Positions 23,589 to 32,151 of a stretch of 44,750 nucleotides of DNA are shown here, piece after piece. This DNA comes from an uncultured Holophagaceae bacterium. Its GTDB lineage: Bacteria > Acidobacteriota > Holophagae > Holophagales > Holophagaceae. The notes beneath the pieces were generated by a model. It made no database searches. It saw only the letters and a list, made by a program, of their open reading frames with translations, and had not been told where the DNA came from. The stretch's first letter is position 1. Each line of letters starts with the position of its first letter. The stretch is taken from NCBI GenBank assembly GCA_903913215.1, contig CAIWKE010000009.1, forward strand, positions 1-44,750, given 5' to 3'. The translations under genes and the position numbers were made by a program.

Positions 23589-25412
23589 ATGCCCGTCCTC
23601 CATCCCGATCCCCCCCGCATTCCGCCCCATCTCGCTAGCGAGTTGGAGGTGCTTAAAGCGCTGCGCACCTTGCCCCCCGAGACCCACGTCTTCGCCCGCC
23701 TAACGATCCTTGATCCCAAGACCAATCGGGAACGGGAGCTGGACTTCCTGGTGATCCACCCGGAACTGGGCCTGGTGATCATCGAGGTGAAGGGTCGGGG
23801 TGTGGAACCCCAGGGGGACGTCTGGATCAGGCGTTACCGGGACGAGCGAGTGGAGGTCCTCCCCGAAACGCCGGGCGAGCAACTTCATGAACAACAATAC
23901 AGCCTGATGAACTACCTGCGCTCCGAGGAAATTGGGTTCATCCCTCAGCTGACCCGGGTGCTGGCCCTGCCCGCGCTGCCACTGAAGGAAGGCGACTCAC
24001 TGGGACCGGACCTGCCGGCCTGCCGCCTGCTGACCCGCGCCAAACTTGGCCAACCCTTCCTGTCTCTGAGGGCTGCGGTCAGTGGCGGCCAGCCTTGGGA
24101 TAGCTGGAAAAGGAGCCCAGAGGGCCTGAACCACCAGGTGCGTCCTGAGGTCATGCGTAGACTGGTGGAGGTCCTGAGTCCCAGACTGCTTCCGCCGCCC
24201 TCACTTGCAGAGTTGCTGGAGGCGGAAGGCCGCCTTCAGGACGACCGTTCGCGAGAACTGCTGGACCACCTCGCCCTTAACTTCAGTCGGGGCCGCTTTC
24301 ATGTTGCGGGTGGACCGGGCTCCGGCAAGTCCCTTCTGGCCCGTCAGGTCACCCGGCTCTGGGCGGCGGAGGGAAGGAAAGTCCTGCACATCGCCTTCAA
24401 CCGGGCCCTGACCTATGCCACCCAGTGCGCTCTGGACGACCTGGTGTGTGAAGATCGGGCCACGGTGAGCACCTACCATGATCTGGCGGTCAATCTATTG
24501 GACCAAGCTGGACGGAAGCCCCAGAACGAGGATGACAGTCGTTTCTTCAACCACCAGTTGCCCGAGGGTTTCAATGACCTCCTGGCCCAGCCCAGGGCGG
24601 TGGGGGAGAAGTGGGATGCCCTGGTGATCGATGAGGCCCAGGACCTGGATCCCAACTGGGTCGGTCCCTTGCGGACCCTCCTCCGCGACCCTGAACACGA
24701 CCCGATCCTGTTGCTGGAGGATCCAGCCCAGAACCTGTTCCGAGAGGGTAGGCACGAGGCCGGTCAGCCCTGGCGCATGGACCTGAGCCTTCGCCAGCAC
24801 TCGGCCATCCGGCGAGCTGCCTGTCTGGCCTTTCCAAGCTGCGGCTGGGCGCCCCCGGAGGAACTCCCGGACGAGGGGGCGCTGCGCTTCGTCCGGAGCC
24901 AACCGGCCACATGGCGACGGGATCTGGCAGCACAGCTGGAAGGGCTGGCAGGGGAGGGGCTGCAGCCTCAGCAAGTGATGATCCTCTCTCGGCGGAGGCC
25001 TAGTTCCCTCGGCCTCAAGGACGGAGAGCTACTGGGTCCCTGGCGTCTCAACGCCATCCCTGACTGGTGGGAGGAGGAGAAGGCAGGTCAGGTGCGCATG
25101 GGGTCGGTCCAGGCCTTCAAGGGGCTCGAGGCTGACGTGGTCATCTACCTCGCTCCGGACTACCGGGACGAGGCTGGACCCCGCCTCGCCTACACGGCCT
25201 ATTCCAGAGCCAGGCACCGGCTCATCGTCCTGGAAAGAGCCATTGCCCGCCCGGCGGAGGAGAAGACAGTTGTGGCACCGTCGGCGGAGGTAACCCGGAA
25301 AGCGGCACCTCCGCCGCTCCGACTGTTCAGTGAAGGGGAGCGCCAGAACCTCATGGCGGCCCTTAGTAAGGCCAGCCAGTGGCGTCCGGGCTCCGGGGCG
25401 GGGCGAGGCTGA
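23589..25412 (+). CDS. NERD-domain UvrD-like helicase
   Basis: A 607-residue protein with an N-terminal nuclease-related domain (about residues 20-130; ELDFLVIHPELGLVIIEVKG gives the D...E.K residues) and a superfamily I helicase core. Walker A is GGPGSGKSL near residue 240, Walker B VIDEAQDLDP near 348, and the C-terminal motifs are VQAFKGLEADVV and YTAYSRARHRLIVL. Proteins of this type occur in defence and repair islands. ATG at 23589 with AGGAG is preferred to a GTG at 23565. It follows sbcC in the same direction and meets a DEDDh exonuclease gene tail to tail. Confidence 0.9.
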   Translation: MPVLHPDPPRIPPHLASELEVLKALRTLPPETHVFARLTILDPKTNRERELDFLVIHPELGLVIIEVKGRGVEPQGDVWIRRYRDERVEVLPETPGEQLHEQQYSLMNYLRSEEIGFIPQLTRVLALPALPLKEGDSLGPDLPACRLLTRAKLGQPFLSLRAAVSGGQPWDSWKRSPEGLNHQVRPEVMRRLVEVLSPRLLPPPSLAELLEAEGRLQDDRSRELLDHLALNFSRGRFHVAGGPGSGKSLLARQVTRLWAAEGRKVLHIAFNRALTYATQCALDDLVCEDRATVSTYHDLAVNLLDQAGRKPQNEDDSRFFNHQLPEGFNDLLAQPRAVGEKWDALVIDEAQDLDPNWVGPLRTLLRDPEHDPILLLEDPAQNLFREGRHEAGQPWRMDLSLRQHSAIRRAACLAFPSCGWAPPEELPDEGALRFVRSQPATWRRDLAAQLEGLAGEGLQPQQVMILSRRRPSSLGLKDGELLGPWRLNAIPDWWEEEKAGQVRMGSVQAFKGLEADVVIYLAPDYRDEAGPRLAYTAYSRARHRLIVLERAIARPAEEKTVVAPSAEVTRKAAPPPLRLFSEGERQNLMAALSKASQWRPGSGAGRG

Positions 25413-25418
25413 GGGGCC

Positions 25419-25961
25419 TCAACCCACGGCCAGCTTCGCCATCTCCCAGGATTCCAGTGTTGAGCAGAGTCGTTGGGTCAGCTCTGCGTCTGCTGCCGCG
25501 CGATGGAGCCCCTCGGTTCTCCAACCCAGGGCGGTAGCCAGGGCCCCAAGACGATAGCCAGTAGGGGCCTTCGGGAGGAGGCGGCGGGACAAGGCAAGGG
25601 TGCAGATCCAGTGGATCTCCGGGAGTAGCATGTGTTCCCGCGCGGCCCAGGCCTCCAGGAAGGCCCGTTCAAAGGGGGCGTTATGGGCAACAATTTCGAC
25701 CGGGTTAGTTCCCAGGTCATCGATGAGCTCGCCCAGTACCTTCCGCCCGGGCCGCCCCTTCTGATGGCATAGATCTGGGGAGATCCCGTGGACCCTTAAA
25801 GCCTCGGGCGAAGAGGCCGGGGCATCCGAGATGAGGCGGTCCAGGTGGGCGGCTCCGCGAAGGGCCACCTCAAGGACATGGGCCTTGGCGGGATCCAGAC
25901 CAGTGGTCTCGAAATCCAGGAAGAACCTGCGAGGGAGGGGGGGTGAGGGCAGGATGTTCAT
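25419..25961 (-). CDS. DEDDh 3'-5' exonuclease (DnaQ-like)
   Basis: A 180-residue exonuclease of the DnaQ/RNase T type. The active-site motifs are FLDFETTGLDP (Asp, Glu), VAHNAPFERAFL (Asn/Asp region), and a C-terminal H.AAADAELT giving the His and final Asp. The ATG at 25961 follows GGAAG; a longer frame begins at 26009. The predicted -10 (25969-25974) lies so close that the message may be leaderless. It converges with the NERD helicase gene, so this repair set is served by two promoters with GACA-N5-TGTC boxes. Confidence 0.87.
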   Translation of the reverse strand: MNILPSPPLPRRFFLDFETTGLDPAKAHVLEVALRGAAHLDRLISDAPASSPEALRVHGISPDLCHQKGRPGRKVLGELIDDLGTNPVEIVAHNAPFERAFLEAWAAREHMLLPEIHWICTLALSRRLLPKAPTGYRLGALATALGWRTEGLHRAAADAELTQRLCSTLESWEMAKLAVG

Positions 25962-25968
25962 GCTTCCA

Positions 25969-26000
25969 ACGATAGGGGCAACGTTTTGACAACCGATGTC
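25969..26000 (-). promoter_or_regulatory. GACA-N5-TGTC box in a divergent promoter region
   Basis: Exact GACA ACCGA TGTC (25988-26000). On the minus strand TATCGT (25969-25974) follows after 13 bp, towards the exonuclease gene. On the plus strand the same bases form a near-consensus promoter, TTGACA (25986-25991), 17 bp, AATAAT (26009-26014), towards the LRR operon. One regulator could thus act on both directions. Confidence 0.6.
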
Positions 26001-26021
26001 CAATGCCAAATAATTGAGGTC

Positions 26022-26053
26022 GTCAGAATCTGTCCACCAGGAAGGCGGATGTT
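26022..26053 (+). promoter_or_regulatory. Near-match box with -10 element before the LRR operon
   Basis: GTCA GAATC TGTC (26022-26034) differs by one base from the consensus box. GATGTT (26048-26053) follows after 13 bp, and the small gene starts at 26072 behind GGAG. Confidence 0.4.
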
Positions 26054-26071
26054 CTAGTGGATGGAGTTCTC

Positions 26072-26350
26072 ATGTCCCGCTGCTTTCTGCTGTGGTTTCT
26101 CCCCTTGCCGATGGGGCTTGAGCCCCAAGTCCCCGAGAGGGCGACCATCCTGCCTCAGGAGGGGGGGCGCCTCTATGTGGTGGGCCCGGACACACTTCAA
26201 AAGGAGGAGGCCACTGCCAGGGAGAGGGCAGGCCCCCGAGCCCACTCGGAATCCCTCCTGCTGGGCTACCGGCCTCATCCCGCCCGGCGGATCTACGGCC
26301 GGGAGAGCGGGATCCTCGAGCTTGGAGTGGGCGCGAGCCTGCAATTTTGA
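26072..26350 (+). CDS. Small unknown protein
   Basis: A 92-residue frame starting ATG with GGAG seven bases upstream. The N-terminus MSRCFLLWFLPLPMGL is hydrophobic and short; the rest is polar. It is the first reading frame after the divergent promoter region and precedes two LRR-like genes in the same direction. An alternative overlapping frame from 26061 has an unlikely composition (very rich in Arg, Pro and Ser). Confidence 0.4.
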   Translation: MSRCFLLWFLPLPMGLEPQVPERATILPQEGGRLYVVGPDTLQKEEATARERAGPRAHSESLLLGYRPHPARRIYGRESGILELGVGASLQF

Positions 26351-26453
26351 AGGTGACCAGGTAGCGCGGAGAAGAGGCCGCGGCCCTCTGCCAGCGCTTC
26401 ATGGCCTTCATAGTGCTTTGAAAATTCACACTTGATGGAAAATCCCTAGCCCC

Positions 26454-28121
26454 ATGGCTGCCTCGAATCGACGCCTAGGCAAACGATCCCGCAGGGAGCC
26501 CCTCCCGACTCTGATGGAAGTCTACCGGCGCTGGCTGGGCGGGCTACCCATCCGGCTGGCCGCAAAAAGCCTTCGCAAGGCTGGCATCCACCCATGGAGC
26601 TTGGCCCTCCACGCAAGTCGCCATGAACTGGAGGTGCTGGCTACGGCCCTAGGTTTACCAGCGGCGCTCAGGCAGGCCCGCTTGGCTGGGCCTGGCTGGG
26701 GTCTGCATTTCCAGGACCAGGACCGCCTGCCCAGACTTCCGGAGGGACTGGTCATAGAGAGCCTATTCTTCGGCTGCTGTTCGGGGGCGATCCGCCTGCC
26801 GCGCAACCTGCGGGTCGCGTATCTGCGTGTGGAGGATTGTCCCCACCTCGAGCGGTTCCCCAAGCGCTGCCGGGGGCTTATGTCGCTGAGGGCAGAGCGC
26901 TGTTCGCGCCTCCAGGTCGAGGGTATGCAGATGCGGGAGGAGGCAGAACTCAGGCTGGCCGCCTGTCGAAGGCTTAGGCATCTGCCCAAAGTCAGGCGGC
27001 TGCGTGATTTGACCCTCAAGGATCTAACTGGGCTGAGGGACTTAGACGGCATCCGGGAGGTCAAACGGCTCGCACTCTGGCGCCTTCCCGGCCTCAGGGA
27101 TCTCTCGGCAACCGAGGTTACAGATACGCTCGTGATTCAGGCCTGCCCTGATCTTCAGCTACTCCCCCGGGCCAATCGTGATGTGCGGGGCAGTGTTCTC
27201 GACTGCTCGGCCCTCCTGGACCAGGGCTTTGGCCCCGGCGTCTGGGACTTTCCCATCGAGCCCAGCCAGACTCACGCTTGGTATGCGCCTGCCTGCGAGG
27301 TGTCCAATGCGCCGGATATGGGTCCGTCACCCCTGTCGGGATTGTGCATAGCCAAGGCTGCTGAGGCTTGGCCATGGCCCCCGGCCGAGTTCTGTCCCAT
27401 AACTTTGGATCCGGCCCTCGATCTGACAATGAGGGGCGTTGGTTTCGATCTCCTGGATCGGCTAAGGCTACATGTGGGCGCGGGGACCCCCATCGCACCG
27501 GCCCTACGTGGGTTGCTGCTTCAGGGGCGGGATCCAGGTGAAGCTGTCCGGCTCGGAGCCTCCCTGCTGGAGATTGCCCTGGCCCGGGGGGATGGGGGGA
27601 CGGCTCAGCAGGTTTGCCTCGAAGCCGAGCGACTGGGCCTGGGTTCACTGTCCTTGGGATTGGCGCTGGGCGGAAAGACGGACATTGGGGCGCTAGCGCC
27701 CCTACTTGGCGACTTCTGGGCTCAGCGTTCTAGTTCGGCAAGGGGATACCATTTGGCCCACTTCCAGTGGTACCACGCCACCTGCGTGCCGGGTCCCCTG
27801 GTCCTCCTCCGGTGGGCCTATGTCTCTGAGAACACCGAACTCTGCTGTATCGATGGGCCACTCTGGGCGAGGCTGCCACTGTGGTTCAGTGACTGCTCCC
27901 GCCTAGAACGACTCCCTCGGGTCATGGTCGCCCAGGCGAGTCTGACCATTGAGTCCTGTCCCAGGCTCCAGGGCTTTCCAGAGTGGCTCGAGGTGGCCGG
28001 CGACCTGGTTCTCAGGGATTTACCGAGGCTGAGTGGTCACACCTGCCGAATCCGGGTTCGGGGATCGGTTCGGGTCGAGCGCTGTCCAGGCCTCTGCCTG
28101 ATCCCGATTGACATCCCCTGA
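26454..28121 (+). CDS. Leucine-rich-repeat-like protein 1
   Basis: A 555-residue protein with a basic helical N-terminus (about 1-80). About eight irregular repeats follow (about 90-250) of the pattern L..L....CP.L..LP, for example LRVEDCPHLERFP and LVIQACPDLQLLP. A central non-repeat helical segment comes next (about 290-440), then further repeats to the C-terminus (LTIESCPRLQGFP, VRVERCPGLCLIP). No signal peptide or membrane segment is seen. LRR-like solenoids bind proteins; the role here is unknown. A second, related protein follows directly. The ATG at 26454 has no strong Shine-Dalgarno. Confidence 0.75.
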   Translation: MAASNRRLGKRSRREPLPTLMEVYRRWLGGLPIRLAAKSLRKAGIHPWSLALHASRHELEVLATALGLPAALRQARLAGPGWGLHFQDQDRLPRLPEGLVIESLFFGCCSGAIRLPRNLRVAYLRVEDCPHLERFPKRCRGLMSLRAERCSRLQVEGMQMREEAELRLAACRRLRHLPKVRRLRDLTLKDLTGLRDLDGIREVKRLALWRLPGLRDLSATEVTDTLVIQACPDLQLLPRANRDVRGSVLDCSALLDQGFGPGVWDFPIEPSQTHAWYAPACEVSNAPDMGPSPLSGLCIAKAAEAWPWPPAEFCPITLDPALDLTMRGVGFDLLDRLRLHVGAGTPIAPALRGLLLQGRDPGEAVRLGASLLEIALARGDGGTAQQVCLEAERLGLGSLSLGLALGGKTDIGALAPLLGDFWAQRSSSARGYHLAHFQWYHATCVPGPLVLLRWAYVSENTELCCIDGPLWARLPLWFSDCSRLERLPRVMVAQASLTIESCPRLQGFPEWLEVAGDLVLRDLPRLSGHTCRIRVRGSVRVERCPGLCLIPIDIP

Positions 28122-28147
28122 CCACTTGGCAGAGGGAGACTCCAGTC

Positions 28148-28228
28148 ATGCTGTGTGGACCCGTTCTCTTCGCCCCTCCCGGCTCCCAGTCCTTTGGTTG
28201 GCCGATCAATCCCCTCGTCGTGATGTGA
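28148..28228 (+). CDS. Possible 26-residue leader peptide coupled to LRR protein 2
   Basis: ATG at 28148 follows GGAGA by nine bases; the frame stops at TGA 28226-28228, which overlaps the ATG of the next gene (TGATG). It could be a coupling leader, or the N-terminus of the LRR gene shifted out of frame. Confidence 0.35.
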   Translation: MLCGPVLFAPPGSQSFGWPINPLVVM

Positions 28229-30123
28229 TGCGACTACCCTATGCGAATGGCGTGAACGGGTGGCTCCGGGCGGCCCCAGTGGTCCTGAGCCCCCTCGACT
28301 CGTTCCGGAAGACACATGGTGCTCTGCCCTTCAGGCCCGGCCAGGATCTGCAGGCGGTCCTGCCTTCCCGGCTTCATGATGTGCCTGGTCTGGAGGCCAG
28401 GGTCCGACTGATCCTTGCTGCGCTGGCTCTAGGATTGGATCCTGCCTGGGTGCGCCCTCGGTTACCGGAGTGGGGAGTGCATCCGGCCTCGGTCATCGCT
28501 GCGGAGTCTCAATCGACGACCCGGGAAGCCCTTCGGTGCTCCCTGATGCCGGCGGACCCAGACTGGACCTTTGGCACCCAGGTGGTGTTCCGTGGAGCGA
28601 AGCTGGTGCGCGGGCTGAGCATGAAGGCCCTAGTGCTCGATGGGTGCCGGGGGCTGTCGGACTTGCCTGAGGATCTTTGTGCTGAGGTTCTGTCTATCCA
28701 GCACTGCCAGGACCTTAGGAGGCTCGGTCGGCTTCCCGTGGGCGTCGGGGGGCTCTGGATCGAGAATGCAACGAACCTGGTAGAACTCCCGGAGGTGGTC
28801 CAGCTAAGGTCCTCCTTCCACCTTTCCGCCTGCCCTGGGTTGCGGGTACTCCCTCAGGTCATCAGGGCCCGTGATGTGAAGATCAGCCACTGCCCGGGCC
28901 TTCAGTCGATCACCTCGAAGGTGAAATGCGAACGCCTTCAACTCGAGGGCCTGTTCCAAGTGGTTACTCTCCATCTCGACCTAGATCTCACAGGGGACCT
29001 GGACCTGACGCTCCCATCCCTCCAGCAACTCTGGCTCCAGGGTCGCATCGGCTCGAGGCTTCGAGTCGCCTGCCCTGGGCTCCGCAGGGCGAGCCTGGAC
29101 CTCAGGGTGGAGGAACTTGCCGTGATCGAGACTTGCAAAGCCTTGGAGGAAGTCGGAGGCTGGCTCGAGCTGAAGGGTGGCCTGCAGGTTCGGCGGAACC
29201 CACAACTTCGGACCCTGCCAAGTGGGGTGGTCGGGGCCTACGTTGACCTAGTTGCCCTACCAGCCCTCCTCACCCTCGATTCGGCCCTGTTGAGCTCGAG
29301 CCGTGCGATTCACATTCGCCGATGCGACCGGTTGCAGGATCTGCCGGAGCTGCCCGGTTGGAAGGGACACCTGACCCTTCTGGACCTGCCGGCCCTCAGT
29401 CGATGGCCGGCTTCCCTGGAACTGCGGGCGCTCACCGTCTTAGGTTGCCCAAGGCTCCCTCCACCACCTCCAATATTGAGGATCCATGGGGCGCACCGGC
29501 GGGCAGATACCACTGCCCGAGAAGCGATGCGTTTGGCCCTGGATATCGAAGTCGACCAATCCGGTGCCTGGATGCAGGAGCTGCGGGGGGCGATCCGAAC
29601 TCTGAGCCTGGTGGGAGTGTCCTACAACGACGTGTGGCACCTGCTTCGAGCTGAAGGTAGATCCGAGGAGGACTTGGCGGTGGCGCTTCTGCAGGAAGGG
29701 GCGGACCCGAGATTCCTACTCGAGCGGTGCGCCCACCTTACAAATGGGCGGGGGGGTGAAGTCCGGGCGGCCCGCGCATGTACGCGGTTGGGCATCCACC
29801 CGGGCAGCTTGGCCCTGGTGGTCAAGGACCCGGTCAAGGCCCGGTGGCTCATGGAACTCTTCAGCGAGTCCCGGGATCTCCTGGCTGGGTGGCGAGGCGA
29901 CGGTGGGCTGAGGCTGGATGGGCCGCTGGCCTGGGACCTACCGGAAGACCTCCTGCTGCCAGGCCGGTTGAGGATTCATGACGTAAGGGGACCTGCAATT
30001 TGGCCAGAACGCATGACGGTGCTGGGGGGAATCCTGGTCAAGTCCTCTGATGTTCAGCCGCCCCCTTGTAGGCAGGTCTTGGGTTTGGAGGGTGCAAATG
30101 ATAGGCCACTGATTCCGGTGTAG
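28228..30123 (+). CDS. Leucine-rich-repeat-like protein 2
   Basis: A 631-residue relative of the protein at 26454-28121. Repeats such as LVLDGCRGLSDLPEDL, LSIQHCQDLRRLGRLP, FHLSACPGLRVLPQVI and IHIRRCDRLQDLPELP run from about residue 120 to 430. A helical section follows (EEDLAVALLQEGADPRFLLE), then a partial return to the repeat pattern. ATG at 28228 overlaps the stop of a short upstream frame; a longer in-frame start (TTG 28108) would overlap the stop of LRR 1 and has no ribosome-binding site. LRR 1, LRR 2 and the WYL regulator run in one direction with short gaps. Confidence 0.72.
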   Translation: MRLPYANGVNGWLRAAPVVLSPLDSFRKTHGALPFRPGQDLQAVLPSRLHDVPGLEARVRLILAALALGLDPAWVRPRLPEWGVHPASVIAAESQSTTREALRCSLMPADPDWTFGTQVVFRGAKLVRGLSMKALVLDGCRGLSDLPEDLCAEVLSIQHCQDLRRLGRLPVGVGGLWIENATNLVELPEVVQLRSSFHLSACPGLRVLPQVIRARDVKISHCPGLQSITSKVKCERLQLEGLFQVVTLHLDLDLTGDLDLTLPSLQQLWLQGRIGSRLRVACPGLRRASLDLRVEELAVIETCKALEEVGGWLELKGGLQVRRNPQLRTLPSGVVGAYVDLVALPALLTLDSALLSSSRAIHIRRCDRLQDLPELPGWKGHLTLLDLPALSRWPASLELRALTVLGCPRLPPPPPILRIHGAHRRADTTAREAMRLALDIEVDQSGAWMQELRGAIRTLSLVGVSYNDVWHLLRAEGRSEEDLAVALLQEGADPRFLLERCAHLTNGRGGEVRAARACTRLGIHPGSLALVVKDPVKARWLMELFSESRDLLAGWRGDGGLRLDGPLAWDLPEDLLLPGRLRIHDVRGPAIWPERMTVLGGILVKSSDVQPPPCRQVLGLEGANDRPLIPV

Positions 30124-30168
30124 GTAGACGCGGCTGATAGAAATAGGGCATTCGAAGGGATTGAGCTT

Positions 30169-30181
30169 GACAGTGAATGAC
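30169..30181 (+). promoter_or_regulatory. Near-match GACA-N5-TGTC box before the WYL gene
   Basis: GACA GTGAA TGAC differs from the consensus by one base and overlaps a TTGACA (30167-30172). It lies 36 bp before the WYL start and would allow self-regulation. Confidence 0.4.
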
Positions 30182-30217
30182 CACCAGCGTTCAGTTGGTT
30201 CAGCGTCGGGAGCAATC

Positions 30218-31267
30218 ATGGCCATCGTGGATACAGAGAAGCTTGTAGACGGTGAACGCCTCAGAATGGCGGTCCAGGCCTTCCGGGATGCGGCAGAGAA
30301 GGGACTCACGCGGGGGAAGCTGGCGGAAGCCATGGGTCATGTGGGACTCCGGTCTGCTGACCGAGCCCGAAAGCTCCTAAGCGACCAGGGGGCCGAGTTC
30401 GACTGTCGCTCTGAACTCCGGACCCGAGAGAAGGTTTTCGTCATGGTGAAGGGCCCTCGATGGGACGACAACATCAGCCGGGAGACCCGGCTCGCCCTGC
30501 GGGTGGCTGCAATGACTCTTGGCCATGGCGGGAACGCCATCCTGGAAAAGCAATTGGAGATCCTCGAGCAGATCGTCGACAAGACCCTAACCGACAGGGA
30601 CCGCAAGGTCCTTGATCGGCTGCGGAAGAACATCCACGTGCGTGGTGGGGTGTCCGAACAGACTGGGGATAACCAAGTCGCAGTGCTTGGGAAGATCTTC
30701 GACTCCTTCTCGGCCGACATCCCCAGGCAAGTGGAACTGGACTACCAGAAAGCCGGGGCCTCCCAGCCCCGGAAGATCCTGTTTTCCCCCTACTGCCTCA
30801 CCCAGGACATCTTCGGTGGGGGCACCTTCGTGCTCGGGGAGGAGGCGGTGTCCCACGAGGTCATGCAGGTGCGCCTCTCAAGAATCCACGGCATCCGAGT
30901 GGTGAACCGGCCCGTCATCTTCCTGAAGGCCGACAAACTGAAGCGAGCCGCAGAACACCAGATCGGTGGCTGGATCAAGACGGATCATCCCTACGAAGTG
31001 CGCCTACGAGTGACGGGCCGTAGCTGGATCCAGGCCATGTCCGAGGCTCGACCGGACTTGCCTGGTTTCCGGATCGAGAAGAAGGGCTCCCACGCCCTGA
31101 TCAGTTTTCAGGCCAATGCTCCCGAGGGGCTCATCCGCTGGATTCTGCAGATGGGTCCAGCGGCAGAGGTGCTTGAGCCAGAGGCGTTGAGATCGAAGGT
31201 TCGGGAAGCCGCAGAGGCAATGGTCCAAGTCTATGGTGGACCGAATGAGGTGAATTCTACGTTATGA
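30218..31267 (+). CDS. WYL-domain transcriptional regulator
   Basis: A 349-residue regulator. The N-terminal part (about 1-65) is helix-turn-helix-like (LTRGKLAEAMGHVGLRSADRARKLLSDQG). The WYL domain (about 140-240) contains KILFSPYCLTQDIFGGGTFVLGEE and VMQVRLSRIHGIRVV. A C-terminal WCX-like extension follows (ALISFQANAPEGLIRWILQMG). WYL proteins bind nucleotide or nucleic-acid ligands and often control DNA-damage genes or phage-defence islands (PafBC, BrxR and CapW are known examples). ATG at 30218 with GGGAG is preferred to TTG 30161. It follows the LRR genes and is the obvious candidate reader of the GACA-N5-TGTC boxes, which is inference. Confidence 0.87.
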   Translation: MAIVDTEKLVDGERLRMAVQAFRDAAEKGLTRGKLAEAMGHVGLRSADRARKLLSDQGAEFDCRSELRTREKVFVMVKGPRWDDNISRETRLALRVAAMTLGHGGNAILEKQLEILEQIVDKTLTDRDRKVLDRLRKNIHVRGGVSEQTGDNQVAVLGKIFDSFSADIPRQVELDYQKAGASQPRKILFSPYCLTQDIFGGGTFVLGEEAVSHEVMQVRLSRIHGIRVVNRPVIFLKADKLKRAAEHQIGGWIKTDHPYEVRLRVTGRSWIQAMSEARPDLPGFRIEKKGSHALISFQANAPEGLIRWILQMGPAAEVLEPEALRSKVREAAEAMVQVYGGPNEVNSTL

Positions 31268-31394
31268 ATGGACTGTTTTTCGGGGAGAACGTCACCGGCC
31301 TACCCTGCACTGAGACGCTGAACGAAGCCGAGGAAAGCGAATTAAGAGAAAGAGCAGGAAGACACTGCAGGCGGGGTCTGAGTTGAACTATTGA

Positions 31395-31703
31395 TTAGTT
31401 CGGTTCATATCTGAGGAATATCAATTCGCTAAGGTGTTCCATCTTGGAAGGAGAGGGGAGAACCCTGAAATCTTCCTGAAAGGAGAATAGCTTTGGTCCG
31501 CAGTAACTAATTTCCTCCCCTGCTGCTTTCAACAAATCGATTTCGGCATCTGTGGGGGGGGAATCAAAATAGCATCGAAATTGAATTTCAATGTCCCCGA
31601 CACCAAGTGACACAGAGCGAAGGCAACTTGGAACGCGGCCCCACAAGGAGATGTGTGCAGTGAGTCGGAGTTGATTAAGCCGATCTTTGCCGAGTGGTTT
31701 CAT
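31395..31703 (-). CDS. Small unknown protein
   Basis: A 102-residue protein with VGDIEIQFRCYFDSPPTDAEIDLL and a C-terminal LSELIFLRYEPN. The codon use is less GC-rich than that of its neighbours. The size and plan recall small immunity-type proteins, but I cannot assign it. ATG at 31703 follows AAGG. It lies at the border of decayed DNA. Confidence 0.5.
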   Translation of the reverse strand: MKPLGKDRLNQLRLTAHISLWGRVPSCLRSVSLGVGDIEIQFRCYFDSPPTDAEIDLLKAAGEEISYCGPKLFSFQEDFRVLPSPSKMEHLSELIFLRYEPN

Positions 31704-31908
31704 AGAAGGCCTTATGAAGATATCCAACCGGTCCGAATTGCGACCGAGGGGGCGAGCAGCAAACCGGAGGGAGAATAACCCTTACTCTACGTTGTGGGGG
31801 ACACGACGAATAGGCCCAATTGGCCTAAAGAAAACACAGCGCGACTAGGGCGATGGCCCGAAAACTGGTTCCCACACCAGCATCCGCGCCGCCTTTGTGG
31901 CGGGCAAC

Positions 31909-32058
31909 ATGGCGGGCAAATTCGCAGGTTTGAAATCGGCAAATGCCGACGAACTCTTGTGGGAAGCAGAACAAGCAACGCAGGCGGGCGATCACGCCGA
32001 GGCGGAACGTCTAGAAGCTCAAGCCTGGCCGCCCAAGTTGCGGATGTGGAATCCCTGA
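31909..32058 (+). CDS. Possible small helical protein
   Basis: A 49-residue frame rich in Ala and Glu (ADELLWEAEQATQAGDHAEA). It looks like a genuine amphipathic helix, but the start is weak and the surrounding 31704-32151 region otherwise shows no gene and may be decayed. Confidence 0.25.
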   Translation: MAGKFAGLKSANADELLWEAEQATQAGDHAEAERLEAQAWPPKLRMWNP

Positions 32059-32151
32059 AGGCGGCCCTTGAGCGCCTACCGAAGAAGGCGGCTCAGACGG
32101 TGGAAATGGGGTGGAATAAGCCCAAGAGATTTTGGGAAACTGGTGGTGTTC

